Assembly: GCA_035328405.1 (NCBI GenBank)
Contig: DAOLIT010000001.1
Span: forward strand, 62,001-126,000
DNA length: 64,000 nucleotides
Source of the DNA: JAEUKA01 sp035328405
GTDB taxonomy: Bacteria > Myxococcota_A > Polyangia > Palsa-1104 > JAEUJZ01
Direction of reading: 5' to 3'
The notes below the pieces were generated by a model that worked only from the letters and a program-made list of their open reading frames with translations, did not search any database and was not told where the DNA came from. The position numbers were made by a program, and so were the translations under genes. This document shows, piece after piece, positions 18,314 to 27,646 of the stretch (the first letter of the stretch is position 1; the number at the start of each line of letters is the position of its first letter).

Positions 18314-19939
18314 ATGGTTTCCCGTTTCAAACTCGTAGCGGTGCTGTTCAGTGCCTCTGTGTTCGTCGGCTGTGCAGCAGAAAACCCGAGTCTGTGCGGC
18401 CAAAGCGCGGGGTGTGAAGACCATGAACTGTGTTTGTCTTTCAACAACAAACCGGCCTGTTACACAACGTGTTCGGCGCTTTCACAATGCGGAGACAGCG
18501 CACCCATTTGCGACGAACATATCGGCATTTGTCGCGCCTGCTTGCCCGGCGAAGACGACGTGTGCAGGCGGCGGGATGGCAATACCAGAGGATGCGTCGG
18601 CGGTCGGTGCGTGCGGTGTCGGCCTGCGGACAAAGCGATGGAAAGCCTCGACTGCGGTGGAATGGGGGACGGCCAAAACCTCACGTCCGTTTGCGACACG
18701 CAGAGCATGAATTGCCGGCCCTGTCGCCTGCACAGCGAGTGCGCATCCGGTGTCTGTTCGATCGACGATGCCGATCCGCTCCGTTTTCCGCGCGGGGCCT
18801 GCATTCCCAAAGCCAACGTGCTGGTCGTGAACGAAAACCTTTGTTTCGGCGAAAAAAACATCTTCTGCACGCTAGAGGAGGCCGCCAACAAACTCGACGC
18901 GGCGCACCCCTACATTCGGCTGATCGCCGCGTTTGGATGGAAAGGCATGGACCGCATCAAGCTGGGTGTCGAACGATTCGTGCCCACCATCCGAATCATC
19001 GGGGAACTGGCGGACACACCCGCGTATGCCGTGACCCAATTCCCTCGGGCGCGCATCGGAACCAATCCCATGGACTCCTTTCAAGATGGATTGATCGTCG
19101 AAGGCACCACCGTGTTTTTGGACGGCGTGTACGTAAACCACGGCCTACAGGGCGTGTTCTGCCAACAGAGCGAAAAGGTGCCCGGCAAAAAACTCCCTGC
19201 CAAGTTGTTCATTCGACGGTCCTATTTCTCGAACAACTACCACGCGATTGTTTTGGGTACCGGCTGTCACATGACGTTGACCGATTCTTGGTTCGGTCGG
19301 GGGACGCGCGACACCCCACTTGAGGACGAAAGGCGCAACCACCTGTCCATTCGCTTGGCTGGCGGAACCATGTCTGTTTCCAACACGGTGTTTTCTGGGA
19401 ACGGAACCATGCAGCAATACACAGGCGGCATCATGGTTTCCGAGCCGATTCCTGACCTGCCCCGCTCGACCATTTTCAACAGCGTTTTTTATGCGCAAGA
19501 CTCCGGTGCCGCCATCGAGTCCGACCCGAGGACTGCGGCGGTGGCCATCCACTGCGAACCCCGCAGAAACACCGAGATTGGAGACCGTTTGATTGTCGCC
19601 AATTCCGTGTTTCATCAGGGTCGGGCACTCATCAAATCGCCCTACAAAGAAGTGTTTTTCGATCCAAAGTGCAAAGTCCTGCTTCGCAACAACGCCACAA
19701 ACGATCCTGACGTGACCGAGGGTGGGACCGTGGTCCTCCCTGAACATTCCTATCCGTTTCGGAATGCCCCCGCGCGAGATTATCGCCTGGCCCCTCTTGA
19801 ACCGGATGCGGCCCCCCTTCTTAGGGGAGGAGTTCCCTTTGTCGAGGTAGGAGGCGAAAGGTATTCCGCCCCCAAATTCGATCACGATGGACGCCCCCGC
19901 CCATCGGAATCCGTCTCGATCGGTGCCTTTGAACCATGA
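18314..19939 (+). CDS. Cys-rich, right-handed beta-helix lipoprotein
   Basis: A 541-residue lipoprotein: signal peptide with lipobox FVGC at about residues 15-18, then an N-terminal domain (about 20-155) with many paired cysteines (CEDHELC, CVGGRCVRC, CASGVC), then a domain with recurrent short strands and Asn/Gly turns (FIRRSYFSNNYHAIVLG, MSVSNTVFSGNGTMQQ) typical of parallel beta-helix proteins, and a C-terminus ending SVSIGAFEP like choice-of-anchor Q domains. AAAAGGAG lies seven bases before the ATG at 18314 and fixes the start. Probably a surface-displayed carbohydrate-binding or adhesive protein. Confidence 0.78.
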   Translation: MVSRFKLVAVLFSASVFVGCAAENPSLCGQSAGCEDHELCLSFNNKPACYTTCSALSQCGDSAPICDEHIGICRACLPGEDDVCRRRDGNTRGCVGGRCVRCRPADKAMESLDCGGMGDGQNLTSVCDTQSMNCRPCRLHSECASGVCSIDDADPLRFPRGACIPKANVLVVNENLCFGEKNIFCTLEEAANKLDAAHPYIRLIAAFGWKGMDRIKLGVERFVPTIRIIGELADTPAYAVTQFPRARIGTNPMDSFQDGLIVEGTTVFLDGVYVNHGLQGVFCQQSEKVPGKKLPAKLFIRRSYFSNNYHAIVLGTGCHMTLTDSWFGRGTRDTPLEDERRNHLSIRLAGGTMSVSNTVFSGNGTMQQYTGGIMVSEPIPDLPRSTIFNSVFYAQDSGAAIESDPRTAAVAIHCEPRRNTEIGDRLIVANSVFHQGRALIKSPYKEVFFDPKCKVLLRNNATNDPDVTEGGTVVLPEHSYPFRNAPARDYRLAPLEPDAAPLLRGGVPFVEVGGERYSAPKFDHDGRPRPSESVSIGAFEP

Positions 19940-19979
19940 TGTGCAAGGCGCGATGGATGTGACGTGTGAAAGGAACCGC

Positions 19980-20498
19980 TTACGGTCTGGGCAGCTGGCA
20001 CGTTCCTGGGGTCGAAAAACAACTCCCGTTTACGCAATAGCCCGAGCAATCGCTGCTTTTCCCGCACCCTTTCCGTTTGCAACTTCCGGCGTCGCAACGA
20101 AAATCCGTCGGACAATCCGCTGCGGTCGCGCACGTTTTCGCCTCGCAGCGATGTGTGCCCCCGCAGCGTTGGCCTTCCCCACATTCACTGTCCGCACCAC
20201 ACCCAAACGTGCAGACCGTTTCGCCGCCGCACAGGCACAGCGACGGACTATTTGTGCAAATCGCGTTCTTTCCCATCGCCGCGCACGCCGCGTCGTTTGT
20301 ACAAAGTTCCGACGGGAGCGGCCTTCGGCAGATCCCGCAACCCGCAAACTGTCCCGGTGACAAACATGTCCCTTCCGACGCTGCACACTCCTGTTCGGCG
20401 GCGCAACTTCCGACGGGAATCGGTTTCGGCGGGTCTTCGCAGCCAAAACCCATCACACAGACAACAGCCACGGCAAACACACGAGCCAGTCGTTTCAC
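19980..20498 (-). CDS. Cys-rich lipoprotein
   Basis: A 172-residue protein read from GTG at 20498, chosen because AGGAGG lies six bases upstream; the open frame extends further but has no signal of its own. The N-terminus (M)KRLARVFAVAVVCVMGFGC is a clear lipoprotein signal. The mature part is almost entirely small disulphide knots with spacing like CPTDFRCDAGSC, CGEGQRCGGTHRC and CSGYCVNGSC, similar to EGF-like or Dickkopf-like repeats. It converges with the beta-helix lipoprotein and may be functionally related, since both carry the same knots. Confidence 0.78.
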   Translation of the reverse strand: MKRLARVFAVAVVCVMGFGCEDPPKPIPVGSCAAEQECAASEGTCLSPGQFAGCGICRRPLPSELCTNDAACAAMGKNAICTNSPSLCLCGGETVCTFGCGADSECGEGQRCGGTHRCEAKTCATAADCPTDFRCDAGSCKRKGCGKSSDCSGYCVNGSCFSTPGTCQLPRP

Positions 20499-20669
20499 GA
20501 TGAACCTCCTTTTTCTGTTTCCAGGTTGTTTTCGGTTTATCGGCAAAGTGCAAAAACTGCTCGACACACAGATCGGCCCGTCTGAGCGTTTTCCCCGCTG
20601 TTGTTTTTCTCGACGAGACGCTTCGTTTAGAAAAATTCGCAAAACCGTGCTTTATTCGTAGACACGTTC

Positions 20670-22727
20670 ATGTTGCCAACTCAGCCCGTTCCCTCGGGCC
20701 AATCTCCTTCGACCTCGACCGCACCGTCTGGCCGTTCTCTCGGAAATTCGCCTTCATCGCCTGGTTCTCCGTCGGGACCAGGACACAGCCCGGCGCACGG
20801 CCCCAAGATCGAAAACACCTCTGATTTGGTCAAAGTCGCGCTCGCCGCGCTTGGTGTCGTGTACGGCGATATCGGCACTTCTCCTCTGTACGCCTTCAAA
20901 GAGTGTTTTTCCGGCGAACACCAAGTCCCGATCACCGAGGCCAACGTTCTTGGGATTTTGTCCCTGATTTTCTGGTCGCTCCTGCTCGTCGTGGTGTTCA
21001 AGTACATGACGTTCATCATGCGAGCCGACAACCACGGCGAGGGTGGCATCTTGTCGCTGTTGGCCGTCCTCGCGCCGCGCGGCAACGTGGACCGACGCGC
21101 CTGGGGTCGTTTGTTTTTGATTCTCCTCGGACTGTTCGGGGCTGCTCTTTTGTACGGCGACGGTGTCATCACACCCGTCATTTCCGTGTATTCCGCCATC
21201 GAGGGTGTCCGCGTCTTCGCCCCGCACATCGGCCACGGCACGTTTGCTGTCTCGACGGCGAACCTGGTCATGCCGCTCACAGCGTCGATTTTGGTGCTTC
21301 TGTTTCTGATGCAGAAACGCGGCACGGCCTCGGTCGGCGCGTTGTTTGGTCCGGTGATGCTGGTCTGGTTTGTGTCGATCGCCGCGTTGGGTTTTGCGTC
21401 GCTCATCCAACAGCCCACCGTGCTGCGCGCCGTCAATCCGATTTATGCATTGCGCTTTTTTGCCGAACACAAACTCCACGGCTTTTTGGCCCTCGGTGCG
21501 GTCGTTCTCGCCGTGACTGGAGGTGAGGCGCTGTATGCAGACATGGGACACTTTGGCCAGCGTTCCATTCGGTTGGCTTGGTTCGCGCTCGTGCTGCCGG
21601 CTCTGCTTCTCAATTACTTGGGACAGGGTGCCCACCTGCTCCTACACGGCAAACCGGACAACATGGCGCAATTTAGCCCCTTTTATCAAATCGTTCCGTC
21701 GTGGGCGACTGCGCCAATGGTCGTCGTTGCGACGCTGGCTACGATTGTCGCGTCCCAAGCCCTCATTTCCGGTGCGTTTTCCCTGACCCGCCAGGCCGTC
21801 CAGCTTGGATATTGGCCCCGCGTCGCTGTCGTCCACACTTCGGGCGACGCCGAAGGGCAAATCTACGTGCCCGAAATCAACTGGGCGATGATGGTTGGCT
21901 GTTTGGCCCTCGTCATCGCCTTTCGTCACGAGGGCTCGACCGGCCTTGCGGCGGCTTACGGCATCGCCGTTACCGGCACCATGTCCATCACGTCCGTCCT
22001 GTTTGCCGTCGTCGCCCGCGAACGCTGGGATTGGAGCCTCCCCAAAATTTTCTTTCTTGTCGGTCTATTCCTGTTTATCGATTTGTCGTTCATGGGTGCC
22101 AATTTCGCCAAAATCGCCGACGGTGGATGGATTCCGCTCGCGGTCGCCATGGGCATTTTCGCCATCATGACCACCTGGAAATCTGGCCGCGCCGCCCTCG
22201 AGCAATTCGTCCAAAGCGCCAGCCTGCCGATGGACTTGTTTTTGGGCGACTTGATGGAACGCAAACTCCCTCGCGTCCGAGGCACCGCCGTCTTCATGAC
22301 CGGCAATCCCGACGGCGCACCCGTCGTTTTGCTTCATCACATCAAACACAACAAAGCCCTGCACGAACAAATCGTGCTTTTGTCCGTCGTCACCGACCGC
22401 GTTCCCGAAGTTCCCGCCGCCACCCGCGTCAGCGTCAAAGACCTGGGCCAGGGTTTTTTCCAAGTCGTCGCCCACTACGGTTTCATGCAGAGCCCGAACG
22501 TCCCCGAGGTCCTCGGTTTGTGCAAAGGCCAGGGCCTAAAAACCGCTGACGGCGACATCAGTTATTTCTTGGGACGGGAAACGCTGCTCACCACCGGAAA
22601 AAGCGGGATGTCGCGGTGGCGAAAACTGCTGTTTGCGTTTTTGTCCCGCAACGCCCGTTCCGCGACTTCCTTTTTCGGCATTCCCCCAAACCGCGTCGTC
22701 GAAATGGGTGCCCAAATCGAGCTGTAG
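20670..22727 (+). CDS. kup: Low-affinity potassium transport protein Kup
   Basis: A 685-residue K+/H+ symporter of the KUP/HAK/KT family in the inner membrane. After a Pro/Ser-rich N-terminal extension of about 50 residues, which is longer than usual, comes the family hallmark GVVYGDIGTSPLYA (62-75), then about twelve membrane segments, including the conserved GGEALYADMGHFG loop and TIVASQALISGAFSLTRQA. The C-terminal 200 residues form the soluble domain with RVRGTAVFMTGNPDGAP. It is transcribed alone, divergent from the Cys-rich lipoprotein gene. Confidence 0.96.
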   Translation: MLPTQPVPSGQSPSTSTAPSGRSLGNSPSSPGSPSGPGHSPAHGPKIENTSDLVKVALAALGVVYGDIGTSPLYAFKECFSGEHQVPITEANVLGILSLIFWSLLLVVVFKYMTFIMRADNHGEGGILSLLAVLAPRGNVDRRAWGRLFLILLGLFGAALLYGDGVITPVISVYSAIEGVRVFAPHIGHGTFAVSTANLVMPLTASILVLLFLMQKRGTASVGALFGPVMLVWFVSIAALGFASLIQQPTVLRAVNPIYALRFFAEHKLHGFLALGAVVLAVTGGEALYADMGHFGQRSIRLAWFALVLPALLLNYLGQGAHLLLHGKPDNMAQFSPFYQIVPSWATAPMVVVATLATIVASQALISGAFSLTRQAVQLGYWPRVAVVHTSGDAEGQIYVPEINWAMMVGCLALVIAFRHEGSTGLAAAYGIAVTGTMSITSVLFAVVARERWDWSLPKIFFLVGLFLFIDLSFMGANFAKIADGGWIPLAVAMGIFAIMTTWKSGRAALEQFVQSASLPMDLFLGDLMERKLPRVRGTAVFMTGNPDGAPVVLLHHIKHNKALHEQIVLLSVVTDRVPEVPAATRVSVKDLGQGFFQVVAHYGFMQSPNVPEVLGLCKGQGLKTADGDISYFLGRETLLTTGKSGMSRWRKLLFAFLSRNARSATSFFGIPPNRVVEMGAQIEL

Positions 22728-22781
22728 GTGGCCCGCCTACCCCTGTGGTTTTTTTCCTGACAACGGTTTCGCACGCCGGGC

Positions 22782-24041
22782 TTACCGCTCGAGGGTTTCG
22801 TAGGCGGTGAGGAGTTTTTGTTGCTCCGTTTCCCACGCAAATTCGCGTTGGGCGCGTGCTCGGGCCTGGGTCCGCATCGCGCGGAGCCTGTTTCGATCGT
22901 GGGCCAGCCGAGCCAGCAAACCGGTCAGCTTTTCCACGTCTCCGAACGGAAAGAACTCGCCTGCGTCTTCGGACAAAATCAACCGATTGCCCGGCGTCGA
23001 GGTCGCGCACACCGCAAGCCCCGCCATTTGGTATTCGTAGATTTTGCTCGGCGTCGCCAGTGCGTAGTTTCCCGGCAGCGGAGCATGCAGTGCCAAACCC
23101 ACCTCGGCTTGGTCTTTTTGGGCTTCCTCGATCAGGCGACGCGGACCAGAAACCGGCGGCGCGACCACCAATCGGTCCACAAGGCCCAGCGCGTCGGCTC
23201 GCTCGTGCAGCGCCCCGCGTTCGGCGTCCGACACTTGGCCGCGCAGCACCAACGTCATGTGCGCCTTCGTTTTGAGTTTCGCCATCGCCGCCAGCACGTC
23301 GCCGATGCCCGGTTGCTGCAAACCTACATGTGTGCCGTGATACAGCAGTTTCAGCGTCCCCGGTTTTCCCTCGGGCCGCGCCGCAGGATCGGGTACGTCC
23401 AAAAACGGCGGCACGTTGCGTACGACCACAGGAGACAACGTGGGATACAGGTCATGCAGTTTTTCCGCGAGCAAGTCGTTCACCGTCAACACACACGCCG
23501 CCTGTCGCGCCCACCGCCCTTCCACCAACCGCCGCGCGCGTTTCTCTGCCTCGGACAGCGCCGGACTTTCTTCCACATAAAATTCGTGAGCGTCGTACAC
23601 AAACGGTTTGTTCCGCAGCTTCGCCGCCCACGCGACGGCGGGCAGCGTGTTCAAGTCGTTTCCGTGGAACACATCGAACGGCTGCGCCAGCCCGAGCCAC
23701 GCCAGCTCGACCGCCGAAGTCGCCACCGCCAAATCTGCCAGCACTGCCAACGCAGGCACCTGTTCCAACCACGCTGACGGCAACCACGCCGCAAGACGCG
23801 CCGCACACCGTTGACGCAGCGCACTTTCCGCCCACACGACACGCGGCCCCAAACCTCGTTTTTGGCGCGACACCCGGCGGATCGAAAAGAGCGTTTCGGT
23901 GTTCGGCTGCTGCGCCGTGTCGTTCGGACCCACCACGCCCAGTACCGTCACGCGATGACCCGCAAGCGCGAGCGCCTCGGCATGTCGCAGCACCCGCCCG
24001 TCGAACACCACAGGATTCGCGACCATCATGCAGACGTTCAT
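22782..24041 (-). CDS. Glycosyltransferase, GT4-like
   Basis: A 419-residue GT-B fold enzyme. The N-terminal domain begins with MVANPVVFDGRVLRHAEALALAGHRVTVLG and contains FDVFHGNDLNTLPAVAWAA and the acceptor-side motif VYDAHEFYVEE. The C-terminal domain carries LLYHGTHVGLQQPGIGDVL and the donor-binding IYEYQMAGLAVCATSTPGN, where GT4 enzymes have the EX7E motif. It likely transfers a sugar to a surface glycan or lipid. It is in the same direction as, and eight bases from, the thioesterase gene; the sugar and acceptor are unknown. Confidence 0.85.
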   Translation of the reverse strand: MNVCMMVANPVVFDGRVLRHAEALALAGHRVTVLGVVGPNDTAQQPNTETLFSIRRVSRQKRGLGPRVVWAESALRQRCAARLAAWLPSAWLEQVPALAVLADLAVATSAVELAWLGLAQPFDVFHGNDLNTLPAVAWAAKLRNKPFVYDAHEFYVEESPALSEAEKRARRLVEGRWARQAACVLTVNDLLAEKLHDLYPTLSPVVVRNVPPFLDVPDPAARPEGKPGTLKLLYHGTHVGLQQPGIGDVLAAMAKLKTKAHMTLVLRGQVSDAERGALHERADALGLVDRLVVAPPVSGPRRLIEEAQKDQAEVGLALHAPLPGNYALATPSKIYEYQMAGLAVCATSTPGNRLILSEDAGEFFPFGDVEKLTGLLARLAHDRNRLRAMRTQARARAQREFAWETEQQKLLTAYETLER

Positions 24042-24050
24042 GCGTGGGCC

Positions 24051-24617
24051 TTACGGGTTTTTCGGGGTTTGCGGACTTTGCGTGTTTTGAGTCTTGTCGG
24101 TTTCGGGCTTCGACGCCAGGCGCTGTTCCCGTCGGCGCGTCCCCTCGGCCTGCGAACGCTTCGCTTCCTCTGTGTCCAACAAAAGGGGCGGTGTCGGAAT
24201 GGGTTTTCGCGTCTCGACATCAATGCAAACGAACGTCAAAAAAGCGTGCAAACAGGGCCATTGTCGGCGCGTGAAGGGGTCCTCTCCATGCACGTTCACT
24301 TCGATTTCCAGCGAAGAATGAAACGTAGCCGTCACCTGAGCCCGCAAATGTACCACTTCACCGACGCTGACCGGGTGTTTGAACAGAATGTCATCCACAA
24401 ACGCCGTCACCGCCAACCGGCCTGTGTGTCGTTGCGCCGTGATCGCCGCGCACAAATCCATCCACGACAGAATTTGCCCTCCGAACACGTTGCCAATCGC
24501 ATTTGCGTGTTGGGGCAGCACGTATTCCGTCATTTCCGTAACGGAGTCCTGCGCCGAACGCGGCAAAAGGGGGCCCGAACTCGAAAAAGAAGCGGAAGAC
24601 AGTAGTTTCATGATCAT
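24051..24617 (-). CDS. Acyl-CoA thioesterase, hotdog fold (YciA/BACH-like)
   Basis: A 188-residue cytoplasmic enzyme that hydrolyses acyl-CoA. The hotdog core shows HANAIGNVFGGQILSWMDLCAAITAQRHTG, with the catalytic-loop Asn and the Asp of WMD, followed by VDDILFKHPVSVGEVVHLRAQV and FVCIDVETRKPIP. The last 40 residues are a charged Lys/Glu/Thr tail not found in shorter relatives. The ATG at 24617 overlaps the methyltransferase stop by one base (TGATG), which marks an operon; a second ATG two codons later is possible. Confidence 0.88.
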   Translation of the reverse strand: MIMKLLSSASFSSSGPLLPRSAQDSVTEMTEYVLPQHANAIGNVFGGQILSWMDLCAAITAQRHTGRLAVTAFVDDILFKHPVSVGEVVHLRAQVTATFHSSLEIEVNVHGEDPFTRRQWPCLHAFLTFVCIDVETRKPIPTPPLLLDTEEAKRSQAEGTRRREQRLASKPETDKTQNTQSPQTPKNP

Positions 24618-25489
24618 CAACAGGTAGCACCCTTTTCGTGCGGAATGCGTGGACCTTTTTTGCCCGCACACAGAATCCCAAACGTGGCGCAAAGCGATTG
24701 CAGTTGTCCGTTTTCCTCGTGGACGCGGAAGTATTCCTTGCAACGCGGCGATGCCCCCAAAATCCACGCGGCCAGTGCCTCGGTTTGGTCCTTCGGCAGA
24801 CGCATTCGCGCCGTCCATTCCTGATACGGATACGTTTTTTTCACCAATGGATCGGCGTGCAACACCTCAAAACCGTGCTCTTCGCACAACGCCTTCCACA
24901 CAGGCAGACGCAGTGCCCGCACATGGCTCGGATCTCGCCACCTTTCAAACCGATCCATAAAATCATCAAGTTCGTCGTCATCCGGGCCCATGTTGTCGTC
25001 GAGGACAAACCGCCCGCCCGGCCTCAGCACGCGCGCTGCCTCTTTTACAAAATGTCCTGGTTTCGGAAAGTGATGTGGTGCCAACCGAGCCGTTACCAAG
25101 TCGAAACAATCCGACGGAAACGGAAGGAACTCTGCATCCCCTCGCACAAATTGCACATTCGTTTGCCCCTGTTCCGACAAAAAACGCCGCGCCGCTGTCA
25201 GCATCTCCGTCGTCAAATCCAGCGCGATCACTCCTTGCGCACGTTTTGAAAACGAAAGCGCCGTGTGCCCTCCGCCCGTTGCGATGTCCAATACCCTGTC
25301 TGTGCCCAAAACCCCCGAAAGTTCCACCATCCGTGCAAGATCATCGCCCTCTTTGTGCATCCGGCTTTCCACAAAACACTGCGCCGAACCCCCAAACTGT
25401 GTTTGCACGAGCTGCCGCAAATCGTCGGAGATTCCCTCGGTTTGCACGCCGTTTGTGAATTTACTTTTTCCAGAAAACGCATCCGACAT
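24617..25489 (-). CDS. SAM-dependent methyltransferase, class I (UbiE-like)
   Basis: A 290-residue Rossmann-fold methyltransferase. Motif I VLDIATGGGHTALSFSKRAQGVIALDL, motif II QFVRGDAEFLPFPSDCFDLVTARLAPHHF, and motif III VLRPGGRFVLDDNMGPDDDELDDFMDRFE match the UbiE/Methyltransf_11 pattern. The substrate cannot be told; the quinone-type UbiE is only one possibility. It leads a two- to three-gene leftward run with the thioesterase and glycosyltransferase. Confidence 0.87.
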   Translation of the reverse strand: MSDAFSGKSKFTNGVQTEGISDDLRQLVQTQFGGSAQCFVESRMHKEGDDLARMVELSGVLGTDRVLDIATGGGHTALSFSKRAQGVIALDLTTEMLTAARRFLSEQGQTNVQFVRGDAEFLPFPSDCFDLVTARLAPHHFPKPGHFVKEAARVLRPGGRFVLDDNMGPDDDELDDFMDRFERWRDPSHVRALRLPVWKALCEEHGFEVLHADPLVKKTYPYQEWTARMRLPKDQTEALAAWILGASPRCKEYFRVHEENGQLQSLCATFGILCAGKKGPRIPHEKGATC

Positions 25490-25525
25490 GTTCGCGTCCT
25501 TTTGCGGGAAAACAGTGGTTAGGGG

Positions 25526-27067
25526 TCAGGTGTTTTTGTGGCAAAAATCCACGAGCTGGGCCGAAATCCGATCGAGTTCCGCGAGCAGAAACATCCCACG
25601 CACGTTGCCTTGCGGATGACTGACCGTGTGGTCCGCCCAAAATTGGACTCCCTTTGAAACGGACAGCGATCGACCCGGCACAGCCTCTTTCCCAAGTGCT
25701 CGAAATTCACGCTTTTTCACGGGCTCCATTCCTGCCCGATCCCACGCATACGGAACTTCCGACAAGAGCCTTCGCAACGGACTGTTTTCCCACAACGCCG
25801 GATCGTCGCTGCGCGAAAATGCCCCGGTTTCAATGTCCTGCCGCAACGTGTACGCATATCCATTCGGAAAGGGGGAATCCTCGGACAGCATCCGTGTCTG
25901 TTTGTCGAAATACACAACATGCCGTTCGGGAATGATCTCGTTTTCGTGAATAGCCCCGACTTCAAACACCCAATCGTTTTTGTCCCACCCCACTACTTCT
26001 ACATGAAGCAAAAACGGGCGCGTCCAATTCCCAATCGTGTCTTTGTGCGTCACGGAGTACCGGAAATAATCCCCCACAGACAAAGGAGGAGGATAGGAAG
26101 CCTTTTCCTCTTCCGTCACCACCCAATGCAAATCCAACGAACGATAGGTTTCCTGAATCGCTCGCGTGACGGTCGCCTCTTCCCCTGCACAAATCGCGTA
26201 CACAAGCTGTCGCAGCGTCGGGTGAAACGTCGTTTGGCTCGACCCCGGAATGCGTGCTTCAGCCGCATTTTGGACTTTCAGGGGTTGCGGCCTCCACATC
26301 AAATCGGGATGGTCTTGCCGAGAACCCCCAATCCACATTCCCGATGAGGGTCGTTCTTGGTCCCCCGAAATGCGGTAGACATACACCTTGGGACCTTCAC
26401 CCAAGGGCCAATTTTTTGTGCCGATAAAATTCGGTTCGACCGCATCGTCCGCAAACCACACCGACGCAGTGACATCCCACGTATCCGACCCCTTTTGTGT
26501 GTAGATGAACTCATATCGGTACGCTGGATAATTCCAAACCTCGCGCGTGGGTTCACCCGTCTCTGGATCGATCGGATCGAGCTTCGTATCGAAAATCAGA
26601 CCGCGTTTTTCTTTCCCGATCGATTGAATCAACATCGCGTGAAACAGGTGCGCGTCGTTCTCACCGATTTTGCGGATGACATCGACGGGATCGCCGTTGT
26701 GACACACCGTCAAAAGGCCTTTTTGGTCGCCCACTTCAAACGAAATGCCGTGGATGTTTCGCACCCCGTTCGGCTCGTTCTCCAGCACCGCCGCCGCCGC
26801 CCAGCCATTGCAGTGTCCCCACCAAAACGCAGTCAGCCCCAGTGCATCTTCCAGTCGTTTGTCTGCAAAATGACGCCAGCCTTCAAATTCTCTGCTGCGC
26901 GGATTCGGCAGACCGCACGCCACGCAGTATTGATCGTACTTGTCGAGCGGCCCGTCGTCGTCGTACAGGTTTCGGTAGTCTCGACGATCGCTCGAAGACA
27001 TCATCGGCCACCAATATCCTGACCATGCTTTCCGCTCTGCTTCGCCTCGCAACAGATATTCTTTCAT
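25526..27067 (-). CDS. Transglutaminase-elicitor family protein
   Basis: A 513-residue protein resembling the calcium-dependent transglutaminase elicitors known from oomycetes and found in some bacteria. The characteristic core WWGHCNGWAAAAV holds the presumed catalytic Cys (C86). Also typical are the Trp-rich N-terminus (WSGYWWPMM, 15-23), the EFEGWRHFADKRLEDALGLTAF segment and a VWNYP motif (177-181) with the Trp and Pro of the oomycete Pep-13 epitope. No signal peptide is visible at this start, which is odd because relatives are secreted. It likely crosslinks glutamine and lysine side chains. Confidence 0.8.
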   Translation of the reverse strand: MKEYLLRGEAERKAWSGYWWPMMSSSDRRDYRNLYDDDGPLDKYDQYCVACGLPNPRSREFEGWRHFADKRLEDALGLTAFWWGHCNGWAAAAVLENEPNGVRNIHGISFEVGDQKGLLTVCHNGDPVDVIRKIGENDAHLFHAMLIQSIGKEKRGLIFDTKLDPIDPETGEPTREVWNYPAYRYEFIYTQKGSDTWDVTASVWFADDAVEPNFIGTKNWPLGEGPKVYVYRISGDQERPSSGMWIGGSRQDHPDLMWRPQPLKVQNAAEARIPGSSQTTFHPTLRQLVYAICAGEEATVTRAIQETYRSLDLHWVVTEEEKASYPPPLSVGDYFRYSVTHKDTIGNWTRPFLLHVEVVGWDKNDWVFEVGAIHENEIIPERHVVYFDKQTRMLSEDSPFPNGYAYTLRQDIETGAFSRSDDPALWENSPLRRLLSEVPYAWDRAGMEPVKKREFRALGKEAVPGRSLSVSKGVQFWADHTVSHPQGNVRGMFLLAELDRISAQLVDFCHKNT

Positions 27068-27225
27068 GGTTTGCTCGCACTCCTGTCAAAAAGAGAAAAT
27101 CGCAGCTTACTTTACCGCGCTTTCCTGTTTGGTTTCCGGGTTCGGTTTTCGGGAAAACGTCTCTTCTGAATTTGATCGCACGCCGCAAGCAGTGATAGCC
27201 TGCCTCGTCTTTTCTTGGAGAGCAT

Positions 27226-27640
27226 ATGCGCCGGTTGCTGTTGTCCTTTGGTTTGCTGGGTGTTTTCGTCTGGCTGGGTTTTTCCGCATGCGAGAGGGAT
27301 GATTATCGGAATGAACTTCCGTTGCGACCCCTCGACGCAGGTCCACGTCCTCCTGTCACCGATATGCCAGTGGATCTTGCGCGCCCGATTTCTGACATGC
27401 CGCAGANNNNNNNNNNNNNNNNNNNNNNNNNNNNNNNNNNNNNNNNNNNNNNNNNNNNNNNNNNNNNNNNNNNNNNNNNNNNNNNNNNNNNNNNNNNNNN
27501 NNNNNNCTTCCGACATGCCGCAGACTTCCGACATGCCGCAGACTTCCGACATGCCGCAGACTTCCGACATGCCGCAGACGGGCGATTTGGCGGGTCCTAC
27601 CGATGGAGGAACGCCAACGGACGGAGCCCTTTCGGGCTAG
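27226..27640 (+). CDS. Lipoprotein with SDMPQ hexapeptide repeats, interrupted by an assembly gap
   Basis: The start MRRLLLSFGLLGVFVWLGFSAC is a lipoprotein signal with lipobox FSAC. The mature part is Asp/Pro-rich (DAGPRPPVTDMPVDLARP) and then runs into tandem (T)SDMPQ units before ending GTPTDGALSG. A run of 100 N at 27407-27506 splits the repeat. Frames on the two sides disagree only because the N length is arbitrary: the flanks join in perfect repeat phase. True length is unknown. It is probably an anchored stalk or linker protein, co-transcribed with the membrane protein that follows seven bases later. Confidence 0.7.
27389..27578 (+). repeat. 18-bp tandem repeat encoding TSDMPQ
   Basis: The unit is ACTTCCGACATGCCGCAG. 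One copy is seen before the gap (with a TCT variant) and four after it, at 27507-27578. The sequence on either side of the N run continues the unit without loss of phase, so the missing DNA is most likely more copies of the same unit. Confidence 0.9.
27407..27506. other. Assembly gap (100 N)
   Basis: Exactly 100 ambiguous bases, the usual placeholder for a gap of unknown size, placed inside the 18-bp tandem repeat. It shows that the assembler could not resolve the repeat copy number. Confidence 0.97.
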
Positions 27641-27646
27641 CCGGAC

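Noticed and set aside
25526..27067. Reading the transglutaminase-elicitor gene as horizontally acquired from an oomycete
   Set aside because: The gene's base composition looks like its neighbours and bacterial relatives of this family are known, so no recent transfer can be claimed from the sequence alone.
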